DNA of 9,336 nucleotides from Bacilli bacterium (GTDB taxonomy: Bacteria > Bacillota_I > Bacilli_A > ML615J-28 > CAG-313): positions 1 to 9,336 of the forward strand of contig CAAGKY010000058.1 of the NCBI GenBank assembly GCA_900770645.1, given 5' to 3'. Position 1 is the stretch's first letter. Every line of letters begins with the position of its first letter. The notes under the pieces are model-generated. The model was not told the DNA's origin, did no database searches, and saw nothing but the letters and a program-made list of their open reading frames with translations. Shown in pieces: positions 1 through 6,085 of the stretch. The position numbers and the translations under genes were made by a program.

Positions 1-1
1 A

Positions 2-961
2 GAAGCAATTAAAGGTAAAAAAGCTTTAATATTATTAATGATTGATGTTCTAGATATTTATAGTGGTTTTATTAAAGACTTAGATTTATATGTTGGGGAT
101 AATCCAGTAGTGATACTTGCGAATAAAGCAGATGTATTACCTAAGAGTTTAAAACTTGGTTCACTTATTCAAAAAATTAAAACAATTGGTGAAAATGATA
201 ATTTAAATGTTCGTGAAGTATTTTTAATATCTGCTTTGAAACAAAAAAATATCGAAACAGTTATGAATAAGATAAAAGGGTATTTATCTCATCATAAAGG
301 GGATTTAACAGATATTTATGTAGTTGGATCAACATCAGTTGGTAAATCAACATTCATTAATACAATATTAAAGATATATGCGGGAAATGAAAAAGATTTA
401 CTTACTGTTAGTCAACAACACCAAACAACACAAGATTTAGTTAAAATTATGATTGGTACTAATAAGGCGAAAAAACCTTGTTATTTAATTGATACACCGG
501 GGGCAATAAATTTAGAAAGTGTAACTACATATCTTTCTAAAGAAAGTTTAAAAGTTCTAAACATTAAAAGTTTTATCAAAGTTCGTAACTATCAATTAAG
601 AGATAAACAAACAATTTATTTAGGAGCTTTAGCTAGAATTGATGTAGAAACAGAAAGTATGAGTATGGCATGTTATGTTCCAAATGATTTATATATTCAC
701 CGAACTAAAACAGAAAATGCTGAAAAACTAGAAAATACGCAAAAATATACTTTATTAAATCCGCCATTTACATTAGAAGAAGATAATCGTTTAGGAGAAC
801 GTGTTACTTATGAATATGATTTATCAGAATCCGATGTATTTAAAACATGGGATATTGCGTTAGCAGGAATTGGATATATTCATTTAACCGGAGCACAATA
901 TAAAATTAGAATAACTGTACCTAAATGTGTTTTAGTAACAATTGTTCCGGAGTTGTTATAA
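2..961 (+). CDS. yqeH: YqeH, circularly permuted ribosome-biogenesis GTPase (5' end outside window)
   Basis: The reading frame is open from the first bases of the window, so the ATG at 38 is internal and the true start lies upstream; 319 codons are visible. GTPase motifs occur in permuted order: G4 (NKAD, nt 122-133), G5-like SAL at about nt 230, the P-loop G1 (GSTSVGKST, nt 326-352), then G3 (DTPG, nt 491-502). The order G4-G5-G1-G2-G3 defines the YlqF/YqeH class. The C-terminal part keeps YqeH signatures such as LARID and IHRTK. The family's N-terminal zinc finger would lie in the missing part, since full proteins are about 365 residues. YqeH acts in 30S subunit assembly in Bacillus (known for the family). 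The G2 region reads HQTT where I expect PGTT. The stop overlaps the next start by one base (TAATG), implying translational coupling with yqeK. The promoter is not in the window. Confidence 0.93.
   Translation, partial: EAIKGKKALILLMIDVLDIYSGFIKDLDLYVGDNPVVILANKADVLPKSLKLGSLIQKIKTIGENDNLNVREVFLISALKQKNIETVMNKIKGYLSHHKGDLTDIYVVGSTSVGKSTFINTILKIYAGNEKDLLTVSQQHQTTQDLVKIMIGTNKAKKPCYLIDTPGAINLESVTTYLSKESLKVLNIKSFIKVRNYQLRDKQTIYLGALARIDVETESMSMACYVPNDLYIHRTKTENAEKLENTQKYTLLNPPFTLEEDNRLGERVTYEYDLSESDVFKTWDIALAGIGYIHLTGAQYKIRITVPKCVLVTIVPELL
949..952 (+). promoter_or_regulatory. Ribosome binding site fixing the yqeK start at 961
   Basis: GGAG lies 8 bases before the ATG at 961, inside the last codons of yqeH. 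An in-frame ATG at 925 would add 12 residues, but it lies deep in yqeH and the added residues do not look like the family's N-terminus. The 961 start gives the one-base stop/start overlap that also occurs at the next junction. Confidence 0.7.
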
Positions 962-1533
962 TGAACTATTTAGAAATTAAAGAAAGAGTCGCTAAAGACT
1001 TTATAGATTATCAATCAAGATATAAGCATATGTTAGAAGTAGTTGATATGGCTTTAAAAATAAATCAACATTTTAACTTTAATCTTGATGAAGAAAAAAT
1101 TAAAATTGTTGGGATATTACATGATTATACTAAAAGATATTCATTTGAAGAGTCTTTAGAAATTATTAAAATCTTACCAATAGAAGAACAAGAAATATGG
1201 AATAAGAGTGAAGTGGTAATCCACTGTGTAACTTCTTCAATTATTGTGAAAGAAAAGTTTGGTATTACTGATACTGATATGCTAGATGCGATTAAATATC
1301 ATACTACTGGATGCCCTAATATGACAATGCTTGGGAAAGTATTGTATGTTGCGGATGCGATTGAAGCAACAAGAGCATATGATGGAGTAGAAGTATTAAG
1401 AAAAACAGTATTTGAAGACTTTAATAAAGGTTTGTTGCTAATTATGGAAACAACTCTTAAACACTTAAAAGAAAAAGGATTGTATATTAATCCTTATACG
1501 CTTGAGGCGTATAACTATTATAAGGAGGCATAA
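961..1533 (+). CDS. yqeK: YqeK, HD-domain nucleotide hydrolase (likely Ap4A symmetrical hydrolase)
   Basis: This 190-residue protein is a single HD-domain metal phosphohydrolase. Visible metal-site residues are H23 in an RYKH context, the H54-D55 doublet in GILHDYTK, H88, H114 in KYHTTG and D132 in YVADAIE. The spacing and the ADAIE-x-R ending fit YqeK. Firmicute YqeK proteins have been described as hydrolysing diadenosine tetraphosphate to two ADP; applying this here is inference from family membership. The length is normal for stand-alone YqeK, and there is no fused NadD domain as in some Mollicutes. The gene is sandwiched by TAATG overlaps with yqeH upstream and rsfS downstream, so the three are probably one translationally coupled operon. 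nadD, which often precedes yqeK in Firmicutes, is not adjacent here. Confidence 0.9.
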   Translation: MNYLEIKERVAKDFIDYQSRYKHMLEVVDMALKINQHFNFNLDEEKIKIVGILHDYTKRYSFEESLEIIKILPIEEQEIWNKSEVVIHCVTSSIIVKEKFGITDTDMLDAIKYHTTGCPNMTMLGKVLYVADAIEATRAYDGVEVLRKTVFEDFNKGLLLIMETTLKHLKEKGLYINPYTLEAYNYYKEA

Positions 1534-1874
1534 TGGAAATATCAAAAGAATTACAAATGGTTATTGATACATTAAATAAAACAGTTGTTGGAAATATTGT
1601 GGTATATGATATGAAAACTGTAACTCCCTTTTATGACTACACAATAGTTGCAAGTTGTAATACAGCTCGTCAAGGGCATGCGACAGTAGATTATTTACGT
1701 GATTTAGTAAAAGATGGATTTAATGTTCGTGGTTATAGTGCAATGCCTGATGCATTATGGTATTTAGTAGACTTAGGAATGGTCGTTGTACATGTGTTCG
1801 TAGGCGAAGAACGTAAACGTTATAATTTAGATGGTTTATACTATGGACTTGATAAATTAGTGTTAGAAGATTAG
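1533..1874 (+). CDS. rsfS: RsfS, ribosome silencing factor
   Basis: A 113-residue protein of the RsfS/Iojap/YbeB family, with normal length. Recognisable family features are the N-terminal block around VVYDMKTVTPFYDY, then IVASCNTARQGHA, and the C-terminal block LVDLGMVVVHVF followed by RKRYNLDGLYY, corresponding to the conserved LDLGdVVVHvF and RxxYxLexLW. RsfS binds uL14 on the 50S subunit and blocks subunit joining when nutrients are scarce (family knowledge). The start is well defined: AAGGAGG at 1522-1528 lies 4 bases before the ATG, and the yqeK stop overlaps that ATG by one base. The gene ends the yqeH operon, and its stop codon is inside the terminator stem. The methyltransferase gene yqeM that follows rsfS in Bacillus is absent. 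Confidence 0.93.
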   Translation: MEISKELQMVIDTLNKTVVGNIVVYDMKTVTPFYDYTIVASCNTARQGHATVDYLRDLVKDGFNVRGYSAMPDALWYLVDLGMVVVHVFVGEERKRYNLDGLYYGLDKLVLED

Positions 1875-1899
1875 AGTAGATAAAATCTACTCTTTTTTT
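1873..1899 (+). terminator. Intrinsic terminator after rsfS
   Basis: AGAGTAGA at 1873-1880 pairs perfectly with TCTACTCT at 1886-1893 around a 5-base loop (TAAAA). A run of seven T follows at 1893-1899. The rsfS stop codon (1872-1874) is partly in the stem. The end of the T run also supplies the first bases of the next gene's -35 box. Confidence 0.88.
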
Positions 1900-1928
1900 G
1901 ACAAGTTTTTACACTTGATACATATAAT
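1898..1928 (+). promoter_or_regulatory. Predicted sigma-A promoter for the PRC-barrel gene
   Basis: TTGACA at 1898-1903 and TATAAT at 1923-1928 both match consensus exactly, but the spacer is 19 bases, longer than the optimal 17. The -35 begins in the T run of the rsfS terminator. A start about 7 bases downstream would place the 5' end near 1935, leaving a leader of only about 13 bases. Confidence 0.6.
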
Positions 1929-1947
1929 TATTTGAAAGGATGATTAA

Positions 1948-2202
1948 ATGTTATTATCAGAATTATCGCTTAAAGATGTTGTTAATGATCAAGATGGTTC
2001 AAAAATTGGTAAAGTTACTGATCTAGAAATAGATGCTTTAACTGGTAAAATTTTAAATGTGAAGATACAAGGTGGATCAAAACTTTATAATTTTTTTAAT
2101 AAGAATACTGTTTCTATTCCTTGGAATAGAATACTTAAAATTGGCAGCGATGTAATTATTATTGATAATCAAACAAAAATTGATAAAGAAGATAAAAATT
2201 AA
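1948..2202 (+). CDS. YlmC/YmxH-type PRC-barrel domain protein
   Basis: This 84-residue protein is essentially one PRC-barrel domain, a small beta-barrel first described in RimM and photosynthetic reaction centre subunits. The opening LLSELSLKDVVN, the GSKIGKVTDLEID strand pair, the TGKILNVKIQGG turn and the closing IPWNRILKIGSDVIII are close to the YlmC/YmxH family of Firmicutes, which has the same length. No catalytic residues are evident and the family's molecular role is not established. It is often listed with sporulation genes, which does not show that this organism sporulates. The start is preceded by AAAGGA at 1935-1940, 7 bases upstream. The gene has its own promoter; no terminator is visible after it, so some transcripts may run on into the ROK-like gene. 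Confidence 0.85.
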   Translation: MLLSELSLKDVVNDQDGSKIGKVTDLEIDALTGKILNVKIQGGSKLYNFFNKNTVSIPWNRILKIGSDVIIIDNQTKIDKEDKN

Positions 2203-2233
2203 TATCAAAAAAAGCCCTAAAATAACCAAAATA

Positions 2234-2242
2234 TGATAGAAT
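2234..2242 (+). promoter_or_regulatory. Possible extended -10 promoter for the ROK-like/MBL unit
   Basis: TGATAGAAT is an extended -10 element: TG, one base, then TAGAAT at 2237-2242 with one mismatch to TATAAT. The position 17 bases upstream (2214-2219, GCCCTA) does not resemble a -35 box, so this would depend on the extended -10. It is followed by two AT-rich palindromes (2239-2248 and 2251-2262) before the ribosome binding site GAGGTG at 2268-2273. Confidence 0.5.
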
Positions 2243-2262
2243 ATATTCGTAAAATATATTTT
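2239..2262. repeat. Two adjacent AT-rich palindromes in the leader of the ROK-like gene
   Basis: GAATATATTC (2239-2248) and AAAATATATTTT (2251-2262) are each perfect palindromes and share the octamer AATATATT, whose copies start 13 bases apart (2240 and 2253). The first overlaps the predicted -10 box. They could be an operator or only a chance product of AT-rich sequence; nothing in the window identifies a binding protein. Confidence 0.4.
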
Positions 2263-2278
2263 ATTTTGAGGTGAAAAA

Positions 2279-3643
2279 ATGTCTTTAAAGTATGAATTAA
2301 AATTAGATCCTAAATTTCAACCTATGATTGTTGAATTAAGAGAATTTAAAAATCGTGTTGCTTTAGCGAACGAAAAAGCACATGTTGCATTCTGTGTAGA
2401 ACGTAATAATGGATATCGCTATCGTTATGAATTAGATGTTATCCCTGGGGATAAAGCTAATGTTAAAATGGTAGAAAGATTATTAAAGAGTATTTTATGG
2501 GTAGTTGGTGGATACAAAATCTACATTAGCGGACCTAAAGATTTAACTGATGCTATTCTTAACATTTTTAGTATGGAAGGAAGCCGTGCATTTGATGTTG
2601 AATTTATGTCAAGAGTTTACCGCAATCAATTTGAAGTTGTAGTAGTAGATGAAAAAGATGTTCCAGCATCTAAAGAAGCATCAATTAAAGTAGGTGGACA
2701 TTTAGATGGATGCCGTATCGGATTTGATGCAGGTGGATCTGACCGTAAAGTTAGTGCTGTAGTAAATGGTGAAGTTATCTATTCTGAAGAAGTAGTTTGG
2801 TTCCCTAAAACTAATGAAGACCCAGATTATCATTACAATGGAATTTTAGAAAGTTTCAAAACAGCTGCATCTAAAATGCCAAGAGTAGATGCAATTGGGG
2901 TATCAAGTGCAGGTATTTATATTGATAACGAAGTACGTGTTGCTTCATTATTCGTAAAAGTTCCACAAGATGTATTTGACGCAAAAGCACGTGATATTTA
3001 TATTCGTGCTGCAAAAGAATTCGGAGATGTTCCTCTACAAGTTGTTAATGATGGTGACGTTACTGCTTTAGCTGGTGCTTTATCATTAAAAGATAACAAT
3101 ATCTTAGGTATTGCGATGGGAACAAGTGAAGCAGTTGGATATATCAATAGTGATGGAAACATTAATGGTTGGTTATCAGAACTTGCATTCGTTCCAGTTG
3201 ACTACAATGAAGAAGCAATGGAAGATGAATGGAGTGGAGACTACGGATGTGGTGTTAAATACTTCAGTCAAGATGGTGTAATTAAACTTGCTAAAAACGC
3301 AGGTATTGAATTAGATGAATCATTAAGCCCTGCTGAAAAATTAAAAGTAGTTCAAGGTTTAATGAAAGAAGATGATCCAAGAGCAAAAGAAATTTACGAA
3401 ACAATTGGTGTTTACTTAGGATATACTCTTCCTTACTATGCAGAATTCTATGATATTAAATACTTATTATTATTAGGACGTGTAACTAGTGGTAAAGGTG
3501 GAGATATTGTAATCGCAAAAGCAGAAGAAGTATTAAGAGAAGTATTCCCTGAATTCGCAAACATCAAAATTACTACACCTGATGAATATATGCGCCGTGT
3601 AGGACAAAGTATTGCGGCTGCATCACTTCCTGCAACTAAATAA
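2279..3643 (+). CDS. Divergent ROK-family (ASKHA-fold) protein with extra N-terminal domain
   Basis: This 454-residue protein has two parts. Residues 1 to about 140 form an alpha/beta region I do not recognise, with few cysteines and no signal peptide or membrane segment. Residues about 144-454 look like a ROK-family ATPase/sugar kinase: phosphate-1 loop GFDAGGSDRK (148-157), a VSSAG segment (208-212), VNDGDVTALAG (256-266) with candidate catalytic Asp258, and the second nucleotide loop GIAMGTSEAVGY (277-288). A late YLGYTLPYY helix and LLLLGRV resemble the ROK C-terminus. Two hallmarks are degraded. The ExGH sugar/zinc motif reads E301-L-A-F304, and of the CxCGxxGC zinc cluster only Cys324 is left. 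Ordinary ROK proteins are about 290-400 residues. The substrate is unknown, and I would not call it glucokinase or NagC. GAGGTG lies 5 bases before the ATG. Its Phe codons (10 TTC of 18) resemble dnaK (8 of 14), suggesting strong expression. It overlaps the next gene by one base. Confidence 0.75.
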   Translation: MSLKYELKLDPKFQPMIVELREFKNRVALANEKAHVAFCVERNNGYRYRYELDVIPGDKANVKMVERLLKSILWVVGGYKIYISGPKDLTDAILNIFSMEGSRAFDVEFMSRVYRNQFEVVVVDEKDVPASKEASIKVGGHLDGCRIGFDAGGSDRKVSAVVNGEVIYSEEVVWFPKTNEDPDYHYNGILESFKTAASKMPRVDAIGVSSAGIYIDNEVRVASLFVKVPQDVFDAKARDIYIRAAKEFGDVPLQVVNDGDVTALAGALSLKDNNILGIAMGTSEAVGYINSDGNINGWLSELAFVPVDYNEEAMEDEWSGDYGCGVKYFSQDGVIKLAKNAGIELDESLSPAEKLKVVQGLMKEDDPRAKEIYETIGVYLGYTLPYYAEFYDIKYLLLLGRVTSGKGGDIVIAKAEEVLREVFPEFANIKITTPDEYMRRVGQSIAAASLPATK

Positions 3644-4269
3644 TGATAGATATCATAACTATTTGTGATTCATTTGAAAATGGTAATACATATATAGTAG
3701 GTAATGAACAAGAAGTAATTGTTATTGATCCTGCTAATAAAATATCAAGTATTACATCCGCGATTAAATCACGTAAAGTGTTAGGTGTATTTTTAACACA
3801 CGCACACTATGATCATTTTAAAACTTTAGATGCATTTTTAAAAAAATATAATGTTAGTTTATATATTCATAAAAATGGAGTTAATAAATTAACGGATATA
3901 AATAGTAGTTGTGCTTTCTTCTTTTCAGTTAATTCTTTGAATAATATAAATACAGAAAATATAGTATATATTAAGGATAATGAAGTTATTAACTTGAATA
4001 ACATAACTGTAAAAGTTATTACTACTCCTGGCCATACTAATTGCTCGGTAGTATATCAAATAGAAGATTCAATGTTTACTGGTGATACATTATTTAATGA
4101 TGGCGTAGGCCGAACAGACTTACCAACTTCAAATACTGTTCAATTAATTAATAGTCTAAAAAAACTATTAGATAACAATAATCAAAAAACAATATATCCA
4201 GGTCATGGTAATCCTTCTACACTTGATGAAGAAAGAAAATACAATGATTTTTATCGAAGAACTAGATAG
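3643..4269 (+). CDS. Metallo-beta-lactamase-fold hydrolase, glyoxalase II-like
   Basis: This 208-residue soluble protein has a full set of binuclear metal ligands of the glyoxalase II-like MBL group: H53-A-H55-Y-D57-H58, H131 in TTPGHTNCS, D148 in FTGDTLF and H188 in YPGHG. The GVGRTDLP segment (154-161) is also typical of this group. Length is normal for short bacterial GloB-like hydrolases, which lack the C-terminal substrate domain of classical glyoxalase II. The substrate cannot be read from sequence; thioester hydrolysis is the usual guess. The start overlaps the ROK-like stop as TAATG and no Shine-Dalgarno sequence is visible before it, so translation probably depends on ribosomes finishing the upstream gene. 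Phe codons are mainly TTT (8 of 10), unlike its neighbour. Confidence 0.87.
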   Translation: MIDIITICDSFENGNTYIVGNEQEVIVIDPANKISSITSAIKSRKVLGVFLTHAHYDHFKTLDAFLKKYNVSLYIHKNGVNKLTDINSSCAFFFSVNSLNNINTENIVYIKDNEVINLNNITVKVITTPGHTNCSVVYQIEDSMFTGDTLFNDGVGRTDLPTSNTVQLINSLKKLLDNNNQKTIYPGHGNPSTLDEERKYNDFYRRTR

Positions 4270-4291
4270 CGTTTATACGCTATCTTTTTTT
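4264..4291 (+). terminator. Intrinsic terminator after the MBL hydrolase gene
   Basis: AGATAGCGT (4264-4272) pairs perfectly with ACGCTATCT (4277-4285) around the loop TTAT, followed by seven T (4285-4291). The stop codon TAG (4267-4269) is within the left arm. This separates the ROK-like/MBL unit from the heat-shock operon. Confidence 0.9.
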
Positions 4292-4332
4292 ATATGTATA
4301 GAACAAAATAAACTGGAAAAAATAATAAAAAA

Positions 4333-4359
4333 TTAGCACTAAATACTTGACAGTGCTAA
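4333..4359. promoter_or_regulatory. CIRCE operator 1 (HrcA binding site)
   Basis: The left arm TTAGCACTA (4333-4341) and right arm CAGTGCTAA (4351-4359) are separated by 9 bases. The CIRCE consensus is TTAGCACTC-N9-GAGTGCTAA; eight of nine positions match in each arm, and only the innermost base of each differs. It covers the -35 box, so bound HrcA should block RNA polymerase directly. Confidence 0.95.
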
Positions 4360-4375
4360 CAAAATGTTGTATAAT
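4347..4375 (+). promoter_or_regulatory. Consensus sigma-A promoter of the hrcA-grpE-dnaK-dnaJ operon
   Basis: TTGACA (4347-4352) and TATAAT (4370-4375) are exact consensus with an ideal 17-base spacer. An A-rich stretch (about 4314-4332) just upstream could act as an UP element. The -35 lies in the spacer and right arm of CIRCE 1. The predicted transcription start, about 4382, is inside the second CIRCE-like element, giving a leader of roughly 49 bases. This should be a very strong promoter when HrcA is absent. Confidence 0.92.
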
Positions 4376-4376
4376 G

Positions 4377-4403
4377 TTAGCAGATGAGTTAGAGTAGTGC
4401 TAA
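4377..4403. promoter_or_regulatory. CIRCE-like operator 2, left arm degenerate
   Basis: TTAGCAGAT (4377-4385), nine bases, then TAGTGCTAA (4395-4403). The right arm matches 8 of 9 CIRCE positions and the left arm 6 of 9, with exactly the canonical 9-base spacing. It starts 44 bases after CIRCE 1, about four helical turns, and covers the predicted transcription start. Likely a weaker second HrcA site. Confidence 0.75.
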
Positions 4404-4430
4404 TTCTAAAAAAGAAGGAAGTGAAAAAGA

Positions 4431-5441
4431 ATGCTATCTGAACGTCAAAAACTTGTACTAAAAACAATAGTTGAAGAATACGTTAGTACTAATGAACCAG
4501 TTGGATCAAGAACATTATCTCGCTTAGAGTGGTTTAGTGCATCTCCAGCAACCCTGAGAAATGATATGGCAGACTTAGAAGATTTAGGATATTTAGTTAA
4601 GACTCATACTTCAAGTGGTAGAATACCATCGGAAAAAGGGTATCGATTCTATGTTGAAGAAATGATGAAAAAAGAACAAGAACCAAATTTAGAATTTCCA
4701 ATGATTGATGATATCTTTCGTCGTCAAGATATTAGCCGTGAAGAAGCAATTAATCAATCAATGGATTTAGTTTCAAATTTAACTAATTATACTTCGATTG
4801 TATTAGGACAATCAGCTTATAACTCAAGAATTAGAAAACTAGAATTTTTAGCACTTCAAGATCATTTCGCAATCATTCTAATGATTACAGATTTAGGTCA
4901 TGTAGAAAGTAAAAAGATTTTAATACCTGATGGATTAAGCGTAAAAGAAATTGAAAAAGTAATTGGAGTATTAGATGAAATATTACATAATTGTTTAGTA
5001 TGTGAAATTGAATCTAAACTAAAAGAAGAAATTACTAATGAAGAAGTTCGTGATTTTATCTTATATCGTGAAGACTTAGTAAATGCCTTTGCATCGGCAT
5101 TTGCGGATATGGCTAAAGATAAATATCATGTACAAGGTCAATCAAAGATGTTGCTTCAACCTGAATTTCAAGATGTTGAAAAATTAAAAGAAATTTATGA
5201 AGCAATTGAACAACGTGAAATCTTAAAAGTTGTAAAATATGATGAAACAGGAATAACAGTAAGAATTGGACAAGAAAATGAAATAAAAGCTCTTCAAGAT
5301 TGCACAGTTATCACTGTTCCGTATGAAAGTTCAAGTGGAGAACGTGGAGCAATTAGTGTATTTGGACCTACACGTATGGAATATAATAAAATTATTCCAC
5401 TACTTGAGTACATCGCAAAAAATATTAAAAATATTGTATAG
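4431..5441 (+). CDS. hrcA: HrcA, heat-inducible transcription repressor
   Basis: This 336-residue protein has the normal HrcA architecture. An N-terminal winged-helix domain (about 1-75) includes SPATLRNDMADLE (38-50) and HTSSGRIPSEKGYR (59-72), both diagnostic. A GAF-like dimerisation region follows, and the C-terminal segment ends with ERGAISVFGPTRMEYNKII. HrcA binds CIRCE as a dimer, and in known systems GroEL helps keep it active, so chaperone shortage under heat derepresses the operon. Two CIRCE-type sites lie directly upstream, so it should be autoregulated. AAGGA at 4415-4419 is rather far (11 bases) from the ATG; the following GAAGTGA may help. Its stop overlaps the ribosome binding site of grpE. 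Confidence 0.97.
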   Translation: MLSERQKLVLKTIVEEYVSTNEPVGSRTLSRLEWFSASPATLRNDMADLEDLGYLVKTHTSSGRIPSEKGYRFYVEEMMKKEQEPNLEFPMIDDIFRRQDISREEAINQSMDLVSNLTNYTSIVLGQSAYNSRIRKLEFLALQDHFAIILMITDLGHVESKKILIPDGLSVKEIEKVIGVLDEILHNCLVCEIESKLKEEITNEEVRDFILYREDLVNAFASAFADMAKDKYHVQGQSKMLLQPEFQDVEKLKEIYEAIEQREILKVVKYDETGITVRIGQENEIKALQDCTVITVPYESSSGERGAISVFGPTRMEYNKIIPLLEYIAKNIKNIV

Positions 5442-5449
5442 GAGGCATC

Positions 5450-6064
5450 ATGAGCGAGAACAATCGTTATCGAGAAGAAGAAAAAGATTTAGAACAAGAT
5501 GAAGAGATTGTTGATTCAACTGAAGAAGTAATTCAAGAAGAACCTAAAACAGTTGAACCAGACACAAAACCAGAAAAAAATAAAAAGATTAAAAAGTTAC
5601 AAGAACAAATAGAACAACTAGAATTAGAAGTTGCTAATTATAAAAATGAAATGTTAAAAGATCGTGCGGAACTTGAAAATTTCAAAAGACGTACAAATGA
5701 AGAAAGAATAAAAGATCGTAAATATGCTAATCAAGATTTCTTCCAAGAATTGATTGGAATCTTAGATGTTTTTGATAAAGCAGTTAGTGTTAAAACAGAC
5801 GATCCAAAGTTACAAAATTATTTAATTGGATTTACAATGGTAAATACCCAATTAGGTCAAATTTTAGAAAACTATGGAGTTAAAAAAATAAAAGCTATGG
5901 GAGAAAAATTTGACCCAATGTATCATTCAGCAATTGAAACTATTGCTACTGATGAATACGAACCAGGTATTGTTATTGAAGAAGTAATGACTGGTTATAC
6001 ATATAAAGATCGCATCTTACGTCCAAGTATGGTTAAAGTAAGTGCACAAAAAGAAAATAACTAA
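5450..6064 (+). CDS. grpE: GrpE, nucleotide exchange factor for DnaK
   Basis: This 204-residue protein releases ADP from DnaK. Residues 1 to about 45 are highly charged and probably disordered. A long heptad-like helix runs from about 46 to 90 (including LQEQIEQLELEVANYKNEM), forming the dimer coiled coil. The helical region around FFQELIGILDVFDKA follows, then the C-terminal beta domain with KFDPMYHSAI, MTGYTYKDRILRPSMVKVS. These blocks are classic GrpE. AGGAGG at 5440-5445 spans the hrcA stop and lies 4 bases before the ATG; the intergenic gap is 8 bases, so translation is likely coupled to hrcA. Confidence 0.97.
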   Translation: MSENNRYREEEKDLEQDEEIVDSTEEVIQEEPKTVEPDTKPEKNKKIKKLQEQIEQLELEVANYKNEMLKDRAELENFKRRTNEERIKDRKYANQDFFQELIGILDVFDKAVSVKTDDPKLQNYLIGFTMVNTQLGQILENYGVKKIKAMGEKFDPMYHSAIETIATDEYEPGIVIEEVMTGYTYKDRILRPSMVKVSAQKENN

Positions 6065-6085
6065 AATAATAAGGAGAGAAAAATT

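Noticed and set aside
38..40. ATG at 38 as the start of yqeH
   Set aside because: The frame is open upstream to the window edge, and the codons before it read as a hydrophobic strand leading into the conserved core, so the gene begins outside the window.
925..960. Upstream ATG extending yqeK by 12 residues
   Set aside because: The GGAG at 949-952 is correctly placed only for the ATG at 961, and the added residues overlap the conserved end of yqeH.
2203..2233. Possible terminator after the PRC-barrel gene
   Set aside because: The AAAAAAAGCCCT sequence looks like the left half of a terminator, but no matching right arm or T tract follows.
2279..3643. Glucokinase or NagC repressor assignment for the ROK-like gene
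   Set aside because: The ExGH His and most zinc-binding Cys residues are missing, and the N-terminal region does not resemble a winged helix-turn-helix domain.
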